From Ophiodon elongatus (taxonomy: Eukaryota > Chordata > Actinopteri > Perciformes > Hexagrammidae): a stretch of DNA of 64,000 bases. The notes under the pieces were generated by a model. The model saw only the letters and a list, made by a program, of their open reading frames with translations. It searched no databases and had not been told where the DNA came from. How positions within the stretch are numbered: the first letter of the stretch is position 1; every line of letters begins with the position of its first letter. The DNA is taken from NCBI GenBank assembly GCA_016806645.1, contig JACSYO010001861.1, positions 581,001 to 645,000 on the forward strand, read 5' to 3'. This document shows, piece after piece, positions 35,266-46,585 of the stretch. The translations under genes were made by a program, and so were the position numbers.

Positions 35266-37544
35266 TCTTGCACACAGCCTCTTTCTTTTATTTTTGCAGA
35301 TCTGTTTGACACTTAACAATGCACAAAAGACTATTTTGACAGAATTAGCATACGCTGTTTCATGGGAAAAAAATTGTCATTTTATAGACAAAAAAATCCC
35401 CGCTGTGGAGCTATTTTCCAGAATTCTTTTTGTGGTCACATGAGTGTCTGCAAAACGTTTGTCCTGCTCTACAGCTCAAACTACACATGGCGGAGCCCAT
35501 TTATTTGTCTAGTCTGTGGGATGTCTGCACCCATAACACATTTATTGTTTAAAGTTCAGGACATATAAATGACTATCATCCCTCTTCATATCTCTGCTTG
35601 CAAAGGCCACTCTGAAGATGTGGGGCCCATGCAGTCAGAGATCATGGCTTAAACAGATTGAGGCTGTTCTCTTGTGTCAGATATGATATAGCCGCTTGGT
35701 GCCTAATGGGCCTGGAAAAAGAGGTAAACATGTCCTCGACCCTGTGAATTCCATTACATAAAGAAGTTGATTTGCAACTCTGGGTACACTAACAGCAAAG
35801 ATGGAACTAGGCTGACCAGATAAGCTCTAAAGCCTGAAAAGTCAAGGCCACAGAATTCACTGAAGAAAAACTGTGACAAATAAACAAACTGCAGGGCTTT
35901 TAAATCGTTGCTATAACATAACATTAACATGTTTGAGTGTATTATCAGATAATCGACAAATGACTGCAAAGTGTTCTCACTTAGACCTTAAGATACAATC
36001 AACACCCAGGATGAATGTAACTTGGTATCCAGGCGTTAAAGCAGGAAGAAAAATAAACCCAGAGAGTAATTGCTGATATGTTCCTAATGTGCCCCCTCAC
36101 CCTTACCTCCCCTTCTCTGTACCCCCTGCTGATAGGCCACCCCTGATGGCTGTCACACCTGGTGTTGAAGACGGTAGGGTGTATTTTATCTGCTCAGGGC
36201 CCATTGGGGGGCTATTCGTCTTCCTCCAAACTGGTGTTGGGAGGTCAGGGACAATCCCTCTGTTTATCCCCCTGTCCGTCAACGCTGCACACATCCCTGG
36301 AGTTTCTCCTGCATCTCCCCCGAGAAAGTGAGGCACACTTGCACTGCTGGGCTGGAATGTTGAATTAAGGCAATCGAGGTGCTTGACATTAAATTCAACG
36401 AGAAAGGAATAATGTTTTAAAACATATTTAATGCCCACAGATGCATACACTGCATTAATGCAATGTATGACTCAAGCATAACCTTAAAAAAATAGACAGT
36501 GTCTGGGTGATAAAACGTTTTTTACCAAAATGACTAGATGAATGTGCTTGTATTTGTGTTTGCTACTCTCCTGCAAAGTAGTTAGCTTGGCATTGTTTAG
36601 ATGTGGAGTGTGCCCAGTGGCCGGTAAGAGCACTGTTTATCTACTCTGCATTGCACTACTGCTTCTGCCTGCACACGTGTGTCTGGGATTCTGGGATAGG
36701 TCCCCTGGGCCGACAGACCACACATGTGGAGAACGTGAACTCAGCACTCGAATCAGTTCCTCCAAGACAAAAATAAAAGGAAATACAAGAAATTGTAGTC
36801 GACAGTAGACAATGAAACGTTCTTAAAAAAATTATGTTTTGACACACAAATATATATAAATTCATGCCTTAATCACAGGATAAAATTGATGTTTGGGTGC
36901 AAAAAGTTGTTAGAATAAATACATCGTCTGCATTTCAAGTTACATCTGCACACAGATGAGGTAATGTCTTCCTTTAGCCATTTTCAACGGTTCATCAAGC
37001 TATCAAGCCACATATTTCTCTCCCAGTGAACCTTTTCCAGTAACGTAAAATAAATCCAACGAGCTTCAGATTTATTGGGCATTAATTAAACAATATTTCA
37101 TTAATTTTGTTTCCAACAGGAACAAATATCTTTTAAAATGAGAGAGAGCGCAAGAGTGGAGACGGACCCAAACGGATGGAGTGAAAGAGAAAATGAGTTA
37201 AATAGAGGAGGGAGGAGTGTGTGAGCGAAGAAGTTGAAATTTGACTCACAAGCTTGCACTCTTGCCTCTCTCTCTGGGACTCCTCTACTTGGCTTCGACT
37301 TAATTGCGTCCCCGATATAAACAAGGGGGTTAGTGTGAGAGCAGACCAGCAGCTGAGGGGCTCAAGCAGAGGGCCAGACTGGGGATTGAGTTCAGAGGGG
37401 AAGGACTTAACACAGAAACTGATATAAAATATGCAAGACAGCGAAAAGGAGAGGGACATGGACAGAGGATTAAAGATGGAAGGGAAGAAATGATAACTTC
37501 TAAGACAGGGCCCATTGGGGGGCAACGAGAGATGGCAAAATTAG
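35266..37544. other. Unannotated DNA
   Basis: Mixed composition. The region 36090-36450 is open on both strands and moderately GC-rich but encodes nothing I recognise. The interval 37140-37500 is purine-rich. Confidence 0.45.
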
Positions 37545-37880
37545 AAGTCGAGACAGAAATGTGCCAGCTTCACCATTTCACATCTCACTATATTTTGCAT
37601 CAAAGCCAGCTTGACCGGCGTATCAAGTGGTAATGCTGTGCTGTAATGCCAGAACCGGGGCATCAGACAGTAGCCCTTCTGGCTCCAGCGCAGTCAAAGC
37701 TGCCTCTCTGAACATCTCTTTCACAGATGCTCCCCTCTGATCGATTAGTTCCAGCCCTCTCAAACAGACAGCTAGGGATTGGATTCCATTATAAGTGATC
37801 CTTGCTCAGTCTTAAGCCCACCAGTCCCAGGCAGATGCTGCTGAGGTGTACCTCTGGATTAAGCTCCTAAACTAACAAAA
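37545..37880. promoter_or_regulatory. Candidate conserved non-coding block
   Basis: Complex repeat-free sequence with TTGACCGGCGTATCAAGTGG near 37610 and CTGATCGATTAGTTCC near 37737. No coding signal. Role inferred. Confidence 0.28.
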
Positions 37881-38054
37881 TAACTGAGGTAAGGGCCACA
37901 TACAGTTTGCTTTACAGTAGCAGCCCAAAATACCTGGCTCATACTATTTCTGGATGATACAGATGTTGGAACCACTACTGAAGTAAAATTACTGCAGGGC
38001 AAAAAAATACATTTAATAAAATGTTCTTATCGTGCAAGCTTTGGTTTGCAGGGA

Positions 38055-38282
38055 TAGTTCAGTTTAGGAAATATGTTTAATTAGTGAGCTTTTAAGGGGT
38101 TTGTGGGAGGATTTGGGTAACTTTGGACATAGTTGGGCTCGCTATTTCCCCCTGTTTACAGTCTGTGTGCTAAGCTAATGGCTGATGATGCTGGCTTCAT
38201 AATGAACAGATAAATTCTTAACAAGAAAGCAAAGGAGCGGATATCCCAAAAATATCTATTCTATAAATTATTCTTTTAAAGG
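38055..38282. mobile_element. Relative of the 22.5 kb fold-back MITE, longer form
   Basis: Contains TTAATTAGTGAGCTTTTAAG, TTTCCCCCTGTTTACAGTCTGTG, GCTAAGCTAATGGCTGATG and ends ACAAGAAAGCAAAGGAGCGG then TATCCCAAAAATAT and TTATTCTTTTAAA. This order matches a common teleost element whose shortened form lies at 22480-22690. Diverged and non-coding. Confidence 0.55.
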
Positions 38283-38840
38283 GCTTTTTGGCAACACTGC
38301 TAAACAAACTTTACTTTTTCCAGAAAAATGTGGTTTCTGCCTGTTACCGAGCACCTTGTCCACATACTCTTAGCGCAGTAGCCTATTCATAACATAAACC
38401 AAGCCCCCAGGAAGAGCGCTAGGCTTTCAAGCTAATTTTGCATAGGGGCCCAAGCGTGGAATTACAACATGTTGCCATTCGGCATAAAGTGGTCATATAA
38501 GACACTTCATACAATCTTGCCTAAAACAAAATTAAACTCACCGAGCTGTCTGCCTGCTTAGCAACGGCTGAGTTGTGGAGAGATACAGCAGCGTATGGAC
38601 TGGTAGTTCTGTTAGCTGTTAGCTGACAGCCAAACACAATGCCCAAAGCAATAAAAGTGAGCTGCAGAGCAGCGATCGAGAGGTACGCAGCGGCGTGTGT
38701 ACTGGTAGTACAGTTAGTTGTTCGCCAAACACAACACAAACTATTATCCCCCCAATCTGGAAGCTCAGTAGAAGATGGTGGGTCGGAGATGCACTCAGCT
38801 GTGTTATCACTTGCGGCCCCTACCTTCTGCGAGCGTGTTA
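38283..38840. repeat. Candidate interspersed repeat with internal duplication
   Basis: Directly follows the MITE. Holds two diverged direct copies, 38579-38640 (AGAGATACAGCAGCGTATGG to CAAACACAAT) and 38679-38740 (AGAGGTACGCAGCGGCGTGT to CAAACACAAC), about 100 bases apart. The strings are familiar from dispersed fish repeats, but the family and termini are uncertain. Confidence 0.4.
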
Positions 38841-39076
38841 AAAGTAGTGAGTGAGGATTCAGGAGGCAGTCAGTGGCTTATAAAACAGACAATAGTGTTT
38901 TCAGAAAAGTGTGAGTGTCTTTGAGCATGCAGCCATAACTTGGCACACAGAATATAATGCAGTTTGCTTCAGCAGAATAAGAGATTAGCTGTGGGGACAC
39001 ACTCACTCACTCACGGATGCACATTGCATTAATTGCATGATCCTCCTGGCATAGACAATTACTGGATATTCTATAC

Positions 39077-39395
39077 CAGTGGTTTTTCAACCTTTTTTCA
39101 GTGATGTACCCCATGTGAAATATATTTTCAGTCAAGCACCCCCTAACCAGCCCAAAGCATTTTTGGTTGAAAAAAATATGTAATACACAGCGCTGTGCCA
39201 TCAGTGTCTGATTTAATATAGAATATATAAAATTCAGTTTATGAACTTACACTTATATTTATTGAATATTTATTAAATAACTATTTTTGAATGGATGCTA
39301 ATTTTAAATATATTTTAAAAAAAAAATGTCATGTAACCCCTGGAGTGCCTTCACGTACCCCCAGGGGTACACGTACCCCCATTGGAGAACCACTG
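39077..39395. mobile_element. Non-autonomous hAT-type transposon (MITE) with target-site duplication
   Basis: Starts CAGTGGTTTTTCAACC and ends GGAGAACCACTG, an imperfect terminal inverted repeat. It is flanked by 8-bp direct repeats TTCTATAC (39069-39076) and TTCTACAC (39396-39403), one mismatch, as expected of hAT insertion. Interior strings GTACCCCATGTGAAATAT, GCATTTTTGGTTGAAAAAAA and GTACCCCCAGGGGTACACGT are those of a familiar teleost hAT-N family. At 319 bp it encodes no transposase. Confidence 0.85.
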
Positions 39396-39559
39396 TTCTA
39401 CACAACCTTTCAGCATAAACACTATACCATGAGTTTAAGGGGCCATAGAGATTAATCACCAGTTAATTATTGTAATTTTCTGATGAACACTGTAGTTTTA
39501 TTCCACTCATGGTTCTATACAAAGAGGGATATGAGAGTTCCCAGGAATTTGAAGTGGCG
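39396..39559. other. Unannotated DNA after the hAT element
   Basis: Begins with the downstream target-site copy. Otherwise nothing recognised. Confidence 0.5.
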
Positions 39560-39735
39560 TACTATTCAGGCCATCTTGTGCTCTGAAGCTGGGGACGAAT
39601 TGTATCTTGGGCAGCTGCCAGGGTGTAAAATGCCCAATTTCAGTCCCAGCTATTTAGGCGGCAATCATCCACAAGGTCAGGCCAGTCTCGGCACTTCATT
39701 TCTCATCTATTTTGTTTCCACCACTGACAACTAAA
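39560..39735. promoter_or_regulatory. Candidate conserved non-coding block
   Basis: Complex repeat-free stretch with GGGCAGCTGCCAGGG (an E-box within a palindromic core) near 39608 and AGCTATTTAGGCGGCAATC near 39649. Role inferred. Confidence 0.27.
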
Positions 39736-40865
39736 TGATGGCTGACGTCGACTCCCATGATTTGTACATTTGCTGCAAAGTTGTAGCAGACATGAGTGTG
39801 TGTGTGTGTGTCCTGCTACCCGGACCCCTTTGCTTGTGTCCTGCGGGGGATAAAGGAGTAGGACAAACACATATGACATCATTCTGAAGCCACAGATAAT
39901 TGCCCTGACCAGGCCGTGATTTGTGTGTGACTGAGTACACATTTATTTTAAAAATGTCAATGATTAGGAGATTTGCAGAAGCATATCTCCTTTTTTTCAT
40001 CAAAGTTCCCATGAACTTTTTTTCCACATGTCATCTGGATACCATCCTATCTTAAATTAGATCATCTTTCTACTTGGAGCATTTGCAGTATGTGCCAGTT
40101 AGTGTTATGGGTCACTATCCCACACATTTTCCAAAACAATGCATTTACAGGCATAATCAAGTGGACCATTAGCAACTCAGTGTGAAAAGCTTGCAGCCCT
40201 GCAGCACTGGCTTTTAACTGATGATGAAGTTGCAGGGCAGTTATAGACACATTGTACTGCATTCTGTAACAGATACACTTCTGATAGCTAATGTATCAAA
40301 GAGAGCACCATGAATAGCAATAGAGTATATGAATCTCAGAGGATATGATGCTGCGCTGCTGCATCTCTCTGAAGTTGACTTCAGGGAGAAGGGTGAAGAG
40401 GGAAAACCAAAGAGGGATAATGACAGCTTCCACAACACACACCCACACACACACACACCCCATGGCTGCAAGGTTAGGCAGCTTAAGGTGTTCCCTGCTG
40501 AGAGTAAGATGAAAACAGATGCTTGTTTTTCACTGATTACGTAACAAGAAGCTTTTACATCCACTGGCAATCTTTCAAATACTATCAAGCCAATCAGACA
40601 GATATGGTAAGTAGTCATAATAAGTAGCAGTTCAGTGTTTTTACATTTCACTCACAATGGAGTTTACTTAGTTTAAGTGGTGGTTGTAAGGGCTTCTCTT
40701 TCTCTCCAGTGACAGTTTCACCCGGGAGGTCATTTTTACACACTTAACATTAAGTAAAATGTTCTTGAATTTCCAAATCTACTCTTGTGGAAAACATTGG
40801 TGGGAAACTGTTGTTTTCAACAGTGTTTAAATTGTTGTGATTGTATTTTTAGAGATGACAGAGTT
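39736..40865. other. Unannotated DNA
   Basis: Short GT run at 39797-39810 and CA run at 40435-40458. A second pyrimidine-AG string ends at 40709. No coding evidence. Confidence 0.5.
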
Positions 40866-40985
40866 CTTTTTTTCTCCCCTCTTTCTTCACCTTCCCTTCT
40901 TCCTTCCTTTTTCAGAGACTTTTGGCAGCATCTCCAGTACTAAAGTCTGCTGACAGATACCGTTCCTCAACAACAGTCAGGACAT
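40866..40985 (+). other. Strong acceptor-like tract with a short open frame behind it
   Basis: About 48 almost pure pyrimidines end in TTTTTCAG at 40914. One frame then reads RLLAASPVLKSADRYRSST and stops at the TGA at 40984. It could be the last coding exon of an unseen gene, a non-coding exon or, most simply, a CT-rich patch followed by chance sequence. No family recognised. Confidence 0.15.
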
Positions 40986-42354
40986 GATTACAATCAACTA
41001 CCCACCAACCCTGTGGGTACTTAGCTGGAATAAACATTTCATGTGTGAAGGCTTTAATGCTTGTCATCTGCCTTTAACAACTACCTGCTACTAAATGGTG
41101 ATACGAGTCATTGAATGGAGTCTTCCATATGGCTTTTATTATCACATGCAAACAAATTAATACATAAATCCCTTTGGCGTGGAAACATGCCTGAATCTAT
41201 ATATGATTTTAAATGTCTTTAGTAACATTGCAAACCCTTGAAAAAGATACCCCAAATTCACTTTCTGGGAGAACAATTATATCAGTTTTAGAAATCTGTA
41301 CTATCTTTTATTTAGGCAAATCTCTGTTAACAAGCAGATATTGATAGTATTTTCCCACTGTGTACTAGAATGTAATAATTCTGTGGAACAGAATTTTCTG
41401 GTCATGACACTCAAGTTTTTATAAGCACTAGCCTTTCCTTTAGTTGTATTGCTTCAGTTGATTCCAAACACAGAGCTGTTGCAGGAAATACCAAAAACAT
41501 CTCCTCTTGTGCGTCACTGGAGTTTTCTCAAAAGAACGAGGCTACCCAACATTCAGCATCAAGAACAAACATTCTAAAATGTATCCAAATACTGGACACA
41601 ATCTTAAAATCCAATGTACCATAACATATCAATCAATATTTAAGAAATTATACAGTTAACATTTCTATTTATAATGCAGTACTATACTAACAAATAGAAA
41701 TAAACCTAATTTAAATTTGCATTTAAGAGAAAATAAAATGTGAATCTTTAAGTGCCAGACAATTGAAACCGTGTGTATGTATTCTCAGTTTGGCAGTATG
41801 TGTTTTGTGTGCGTTCATGTTCATAGACACACCGTATGTTGAGTGCCTGGTCTTCATTAGTGGAGGCGGGATAACAAGAGGTTATTCTCTGAAAATACTC
41901 CAGTCCACAACATAAAACCCTGCGTGATTGTACAGCCAGGAGCCAGAGAGTGAACCTGTTTCACCTGCCTGCCTCTAACTTCACTCGCTGTTACAGCTTT
42001 TAGGACAAAACACAAGACTGAACCACAATTCTGATGCCAAAGGTTTTCACAGATACACGAGACATCTGCTAATCAAATAAAAGTGTTCACTTTTATAGTT
42101 CAGCACTGTTGCACAGAGAAGGTGAGTGAAAGAAGTTCAGTTTGTCACCTGCAGACTGTGCCACTACTCGTAACCACTAGGGTGCAGATAGTCTATTTTT
42201 GTGAGTGAATTCATTAATTGGAGAATGAATTACTTCCTGAACCCACGAGGTGCTGATTCATTGTGGGCTAAAGAAAAAAAGGGCAAATAGGACTTATTCA
42301 CCTTGGAGTTGGACTTTACCTGCTCTATAGAAAAAGATATCTATCTGCAAATGC
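40986..42354. other. Unannotated DNA
   Basis: AT-rich to about 41750. The segment 41840-42140 is more complex but unassigned. Confidence 0.5.
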
Positions 42355-42660
42355 TTCTTTATTTCCTTTATGGCTTGAGGATGAAACGTCCTGCAATGCC
42401 CAACGCCTGTTAATAGCACCGTTCTCAATTTTTGAGCCGCCAAAACTATAAGGATGTCCTAAGCTGACTTGCTGCACTCGAACCAGAGCTGATCAAAGCA
42501 TATTCCAAATGATCAGAATTTGCTATATTAGGCCTGATTAAATGTTGATCCCTTAAAGTAATTGCATTGTGCTCTCTCTATGCCAGCTGTCATAACGCTC
42601 TATTAAAATATGCCCTTGATTGAATAAATAAAGAGTCCACGTCACTGAAACAAAGTCTGC
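42355..42660. promoter_or_regulatory. Strong candidate conserved non-coding block
   Basis: Dense complex AT-rich but non-repetitive sequence: CTGATCAAAGCATATTCC, TATTAGGCCTGATTAAATG near 42526, TTAAAGTAATTGCATTGTG near 42553, then TCTATTAAAATATGCCC and TTGATTGAATAAATAAAG. Multiple homeodomain-like and TCF-like (ATCAAAG) cores lie within 200 bases and there is no reading frame. This is the texture of a developmental enhancer, by inference. Confidence 0.35.
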
Positions 42661-42879
42661 ACTGATGAAACAATTGACAAATCCAGACTTTAAAAAAAAC
42701 AATGTATAATTCAAATTACAACTTGAAACAGTAATCAGCTTTTATTCTGCGAGGTGTAAAATATTTTTGGTCAGCCTTCATAATATCTTAAAATATCATT
42801 TGTGATAGACAAGATAGTTTATTTAAAATTAATGAAAATTGTCAAACATTAAGTAAGTGCTATAGTTTTACTTACTTTA

Positions 42880-43195
42880 CAGTTGATATCTGCACCATGC
42901 AACTTTTGTTAACGATAACGGAAATATAATATTGGATTGAGACATTGCAGATATTCAAATAAGTCTGCTCTTCATCAGGATATCCTCAGTTGAAATTTGA
43001 GCAGGTGGGGATAGTATGCGTTTTCATACGGGACAGAAAGTGGGTTATGAAAGCCAAAAATATCAACACCTGGCAAAGTGCTCGATGGCTCACTGTATTG
43101 ATCTTACAACTGTAAAACATCTGTATATTTTGGTCATTCAGTGCAGTGGGACTGTAAAAACCTCACTTATTGCACCTTTAAATCACATTTTATTA
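42880..43195. repeat. Candidate teleost interspersed repeat
   Basis: Ends in TCACTTATTGCACCTTTAAATC, a boundary string I associate with dispersed fish repeats, and starts near GATATCTGCACCATGCAAC. The interior reading frame looks incidental. Family uncertain. Confidence 0.3.
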
Positions 43196-43799
43196 TCAGC
43201 TGAGCCTTGACATTATTTTGGACCTTTGAATTATTTAATTACTAACTGAATCATGACATCTTTGCAAAGATATGAATGGCTCTTTAAATATTTTTACTTT
43301 CATAGTAATCAGCCATGACATTAAAAGTATTTCCTTATGAAAAATTAAATATAACAGAATAAAGATATGGATAAGCATGAAAGTTGTTTTAAAACTTTAT
43401 TTACTACACATTTTAAAGGATTTCATCACAACATAAACACTTTAGCAGATGTGCAAACCAAATGTGTCTTTAAACATTTGAGTGTGTGTATCTTACAATC
43501 TTACACCAAAAAGTCTTGATTCCCAGAGTGTAATGGTTTACCCAGAACTACTCTCAGGTACACTCACTTTGACACTGAGAAAGCAGCTACTCATTGGCCA
43601 TCATGGTCAGACAGTAGCATAAAGTCACCCCGTTAAAAGAAAGCTAAATATTGACAGAGGCTTGGCAGAGGGGAAGTCAAAATGTAACATGTGTAAGCTG
43701 CATCATTTTAAAGTAGCTTTGAAAGCTTAAGAAGCTATTTGCAGTTCTATTATTTTGCAATCAGGCTTTGAAAAAAAAATCCTTTATCCTGCTGTCTTT
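43196..43799. other. Unannotated AT-rich DNA
   Basis: Nothing recognised. Confidence 0.5.
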
Positions 43800-44295
43800 T
43801 CCTTTCTGTCTCTTTAATATCACAGATGACTTGAAAACAATTGATCCCCATCTCGGGTTGATTATTTAGCTATGCCTTCACTCAACACTCCACCTCTTTC
43901 CCCTCACTGACCACCTCCTTTCCCCAGAAGACCACTATTCTCTGGTCAGATTTACTGCAAAATGTGTGTGTTCCACCGTATTTGTGAAATTCCCCAAGTG
44001 TCAACCTCCAGCTCCCCTTGAACCTGCCCGCTAGCTCGAGAGCACACATAAATCCAGCACACCCAATGCAGAGGAGTAGACTGTCTTTACATAGGAGCCT
44101 AATTGCTGAACTTTGCCACGGCCGAGTTTGCTGAGCTAAATGATTTGTCAAAATTCCTCTCTCTTGGTAATAAATTACCAGCCAGCTTGGCCAGCCAGTT
44201 AACATTTTAAATAAAAATGGGTCCCATTTGGATTCTGTTGGTTGGTAACAACATCTTTCTCTTTTTAAAAGTTTAACTAGGGCAAGGTTGCTTGA
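43800..44295. promoter_or_regulatory. Candidate conserved non-coding block
   Basis: Long repeat-free complex stretch. The core 44098-44200 holds CCTAATTGCTGAACTTTGCC, GAGCTAAATGATTTGTC and TGGTAATAAATTACCAGCC; within it TGGTAATAAATTACCA is a 16-bp near-palindrome. The minus strand is open for 138 codons without recognisable domains, so a coding reading is possible but unsupported. Confidence 0.32.
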
Positions 44296-44784
44296 CAACT
44301 AAGGAATGTTTTGACATGTTCGACCCTCCCCATTAATATCATAATGAACTGGCAGCGCAGAGCTGTCACGAAACACAACTCTAAATCTGTCTTCGTCAGT
44401 CTCCGAAAATATATAACATGCATTACATACATGGCCAGAAAAGTGGACATTTTTGTGCAAATTAAATTACATCTGGAATATTTTGTTGTGATGAGTTTAA
44501 CGACCACCTAGTTTGTGCGGGTATGAATTAAGCTGTTCTGGAGAATTGTGGGAAAAAGTGAGCGTGCCGTCCCATCAGAAGCCAAAGTGAGTGTTTGTTT
44601 TGACTTGGAGTTCACTTTGCACTTGGACTGACCCTCTACGAAACTGACTTAGCTCAGTAACAGTGTGCTGGCTCACTTTCACTGTTCCCATTTCCATTTT
44701 GTCTGTCTTTACTTAGTCAGCTTCATAAGCCTGTCTATGAATTTTCATATTCCCCGTTTATTGCACTGGCAGAGCACATGGTGT
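44296..44784. other. Unannotated DNA
   Basis: Mixed composition, nothing recognised. Confidence 0.5.
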
Positions 44785-45060
44785 AGTTGGTTTGTATGTT
44801 CATTTACTGCTACTTCTACTCCACTATACTTTTTACTCCACTACATTCACGGGACAGCTTTAGTTACCAAAAGATTTTACTTACAAAACTCACGATCGAC
44901 TTGTAAAATGTTATTAATTGTTAAAGAATAAACCACCCAAGAATATATAAAGTAGTTAAAATAAGCTCCATCCCCACAGCAATAACATTAGAGGATCTCC
45001 AATGATTTACACAATAATCAGATTACCAGTGACTGATAGTAACATTTAGCCTGTAAAATC
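44785..45060. repeat. Teleost interspersed repeat (TACTTCTACTCCACTA family)
   Basis: Holds, in order, TACTTCTACTCCACTATACT, TTTTTACTCCACTACATTC, GACAGCTTTAGTTACCAAA, AGAATATATAAAGTAGTTAAAAT and AGCTCCATCCCCACAGC. This is the recognisable body of a widespread fish repeat. Both usual ends are lost or decayed. No coding content. Confidence 0.6.
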
Positions 45061-45484
45061 AGTTGAATGATATTTTCTGACAAAAATAACCCTGATGACG
45101 TTGGATTTGCAAACTACAAATCTGACTCTAGTTGCAATAAAGGAAACATGAGATCCAGATCTGTCCATTTCTGGGGCTAAAAGTCAGGATGTCTCTGCCT
45201 GGGCGGCTTCAATTTGATGATTCTTATATGAATTTGCATCATGCAAATCTCCCAACTTTTTTGAAGTTTTCCTGTTGTAACAGGAAATAATGCATTTTCA
45301 GTTGATACTGCCAGTTGTATGAATTTGTACAAACTGACCTTTCTTACATTGTGAGAGTATTTGAATCACTGTAATATTTATATACAAAACCAATAATGTG
45401 TAAGATGCTAATTATAATGCATCAGTCACAAGGGAACTATATGTAGATCTAAGATTTCATACACGTTTGTCTTTTAAACTCATA
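45061..45484. other. Unannotated AT-rich DNA
   Basis: Nothing recognised. Confidence 0.5.
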
Positions 45485-45870
45485 TGTCCTGAGTATCTGC
45501 TCTCTGCCGGGCTTATCCACAGGGTTTTCAGGTTTTCCAGCCACATCAAACTGGGAGCCAAGATTCTTCACCCCGAGTTCCTCATGAGTGAGGCACTTTG
45601 TGCTCGGGGCTCAAAATAGCATGCAGCTCTCAATTATTGGGTAAGGAGCAAACACAGGTGTGGAATCCCAACCACCACCACTGGTGCCCCCGCCACAGAA
45701 TAAAGCCACTCTTGTCCCAAATAGCCTGACTAGGAAGGCCAGATCCATGCCAGGCTTTGAACTGCAAAGACCACTTGGCCTGTTTGGTGCCAGTGCTAAA
45801 AGGGACCTTTTAAAGGTGTGGAAATGAAACGCCCCACATCAATCATGCATTTCCACTTCTGAATTATTCA
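45485..45870. promoter_or_regulatory. Candidate conserved non-coding block
   Basis: Repeat-free complex DNA with GCTCTCAATTATTGGGTAAGG near 45626, a CAACCACCACCACTGGTG patch, and AGGTGTGGAAATGAAACGCC near 45815 containing a T-box-like AGGTGTG. Role inferred. Confidence 0.3.
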
Positions 45871-45906
45871 GCCTTCAGTGCTGCCTGCTGACTCTTGTTC
45901 TCCTCC

Positions 45907-45952
45907 GTGTGTGTGTGTGTGCGCTTGTGGATTGGGGCGTGTGTGTGTGCGC
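45907..45952. repeat. (GT)n microsatellite pair
   Basis: Two GT runs, each ending in GCGC, separated by TTGTGGATTGGGGC. The alternating purine-pyrimidine runs are Z-DNA-prone. Confidence 0.93.
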
Positions 45953-46269
45953 ACTTCTCAGTATATCTTAAGTTATGTCATTGTGTCTTTATATAATGTA
46001 TATGTATGTGTATTAATGTTGTTGTCTAGCGGAATAAAAGAGTGATTGAACTTCTACTTTTAAACCATGCAGGACAGTCTACTGTCGCAGGGTAAGCCAT
46101 TGCACTTTTATTTCTAACTTCAGTAGAATGATGTCAATTATATGGAAAAACTAAAATCATTTAAAAAGCTATAATAAACTCAGAAATGCTTTTCTTTTCC
46201 TTAAGACTAGATTTGTTGAAGATAGAATATCCCCCCAGCACTTACAATAAGCTATAACAAGCTGTATGA
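45953..46269. other. Unannotated DNA
   Basis: AT-rich. Nothing recognised. Confidence 0.5.
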
Positions 46270-46585
46270 TTCTTCCTTGCAGCTAGCAGTAAGGACAGTG
46301 TATGCGGAGGTGGGAGGGGGGCGACAAAGAGCAGAGCTCAGTGGTGTCTGCCACAGACAATGAGCGCTCTGTTTGGCCGACTGGGATTCTGCTGGTGTGG
46401 ATCAGGTGGTCCTGCTTAATTCCAGGTTCTTGGCCTCTCTCCTACTGCTCTGCTTTTCTCTTCTCAGCAAGTTCTTTGCATTTATTGGGTGACCGGGTGC
46501 GTCCTGTGAGATTGGTTTCAGCACGCTGAGCTGGACTGGGCAATGATTGATTGCTAACTAATTGGCTCCAATCAGAAGATGTGTA
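46270..46585. promoter_or_regulatory. Candidate conserved non-coding block
   Basis: Repeat-free complex DNA with TCCTGCTTAATTCCAGG near 46409 and GGCAATGATTGATTGCTAACTAATTGG near 46539, a cluster of PBX/MEIS-like TGATTGAT and TAAT cores. Role inferred. Confidence 0.3.

Noticed and set aside
8794..42540. Recurrent GGCCTGAT in three candidate blocks (near 8798, 33520 and 42531)
   Set aside because: An 8-mer is expected about twice in this length over both strands; three occurrences are not significant.
43882..44298. 138-codon minus-strand frame
   Set aside because: No recognisable domain, and the sequence looks like a complex non-coding block; kept as a candidate regulatory element instead.
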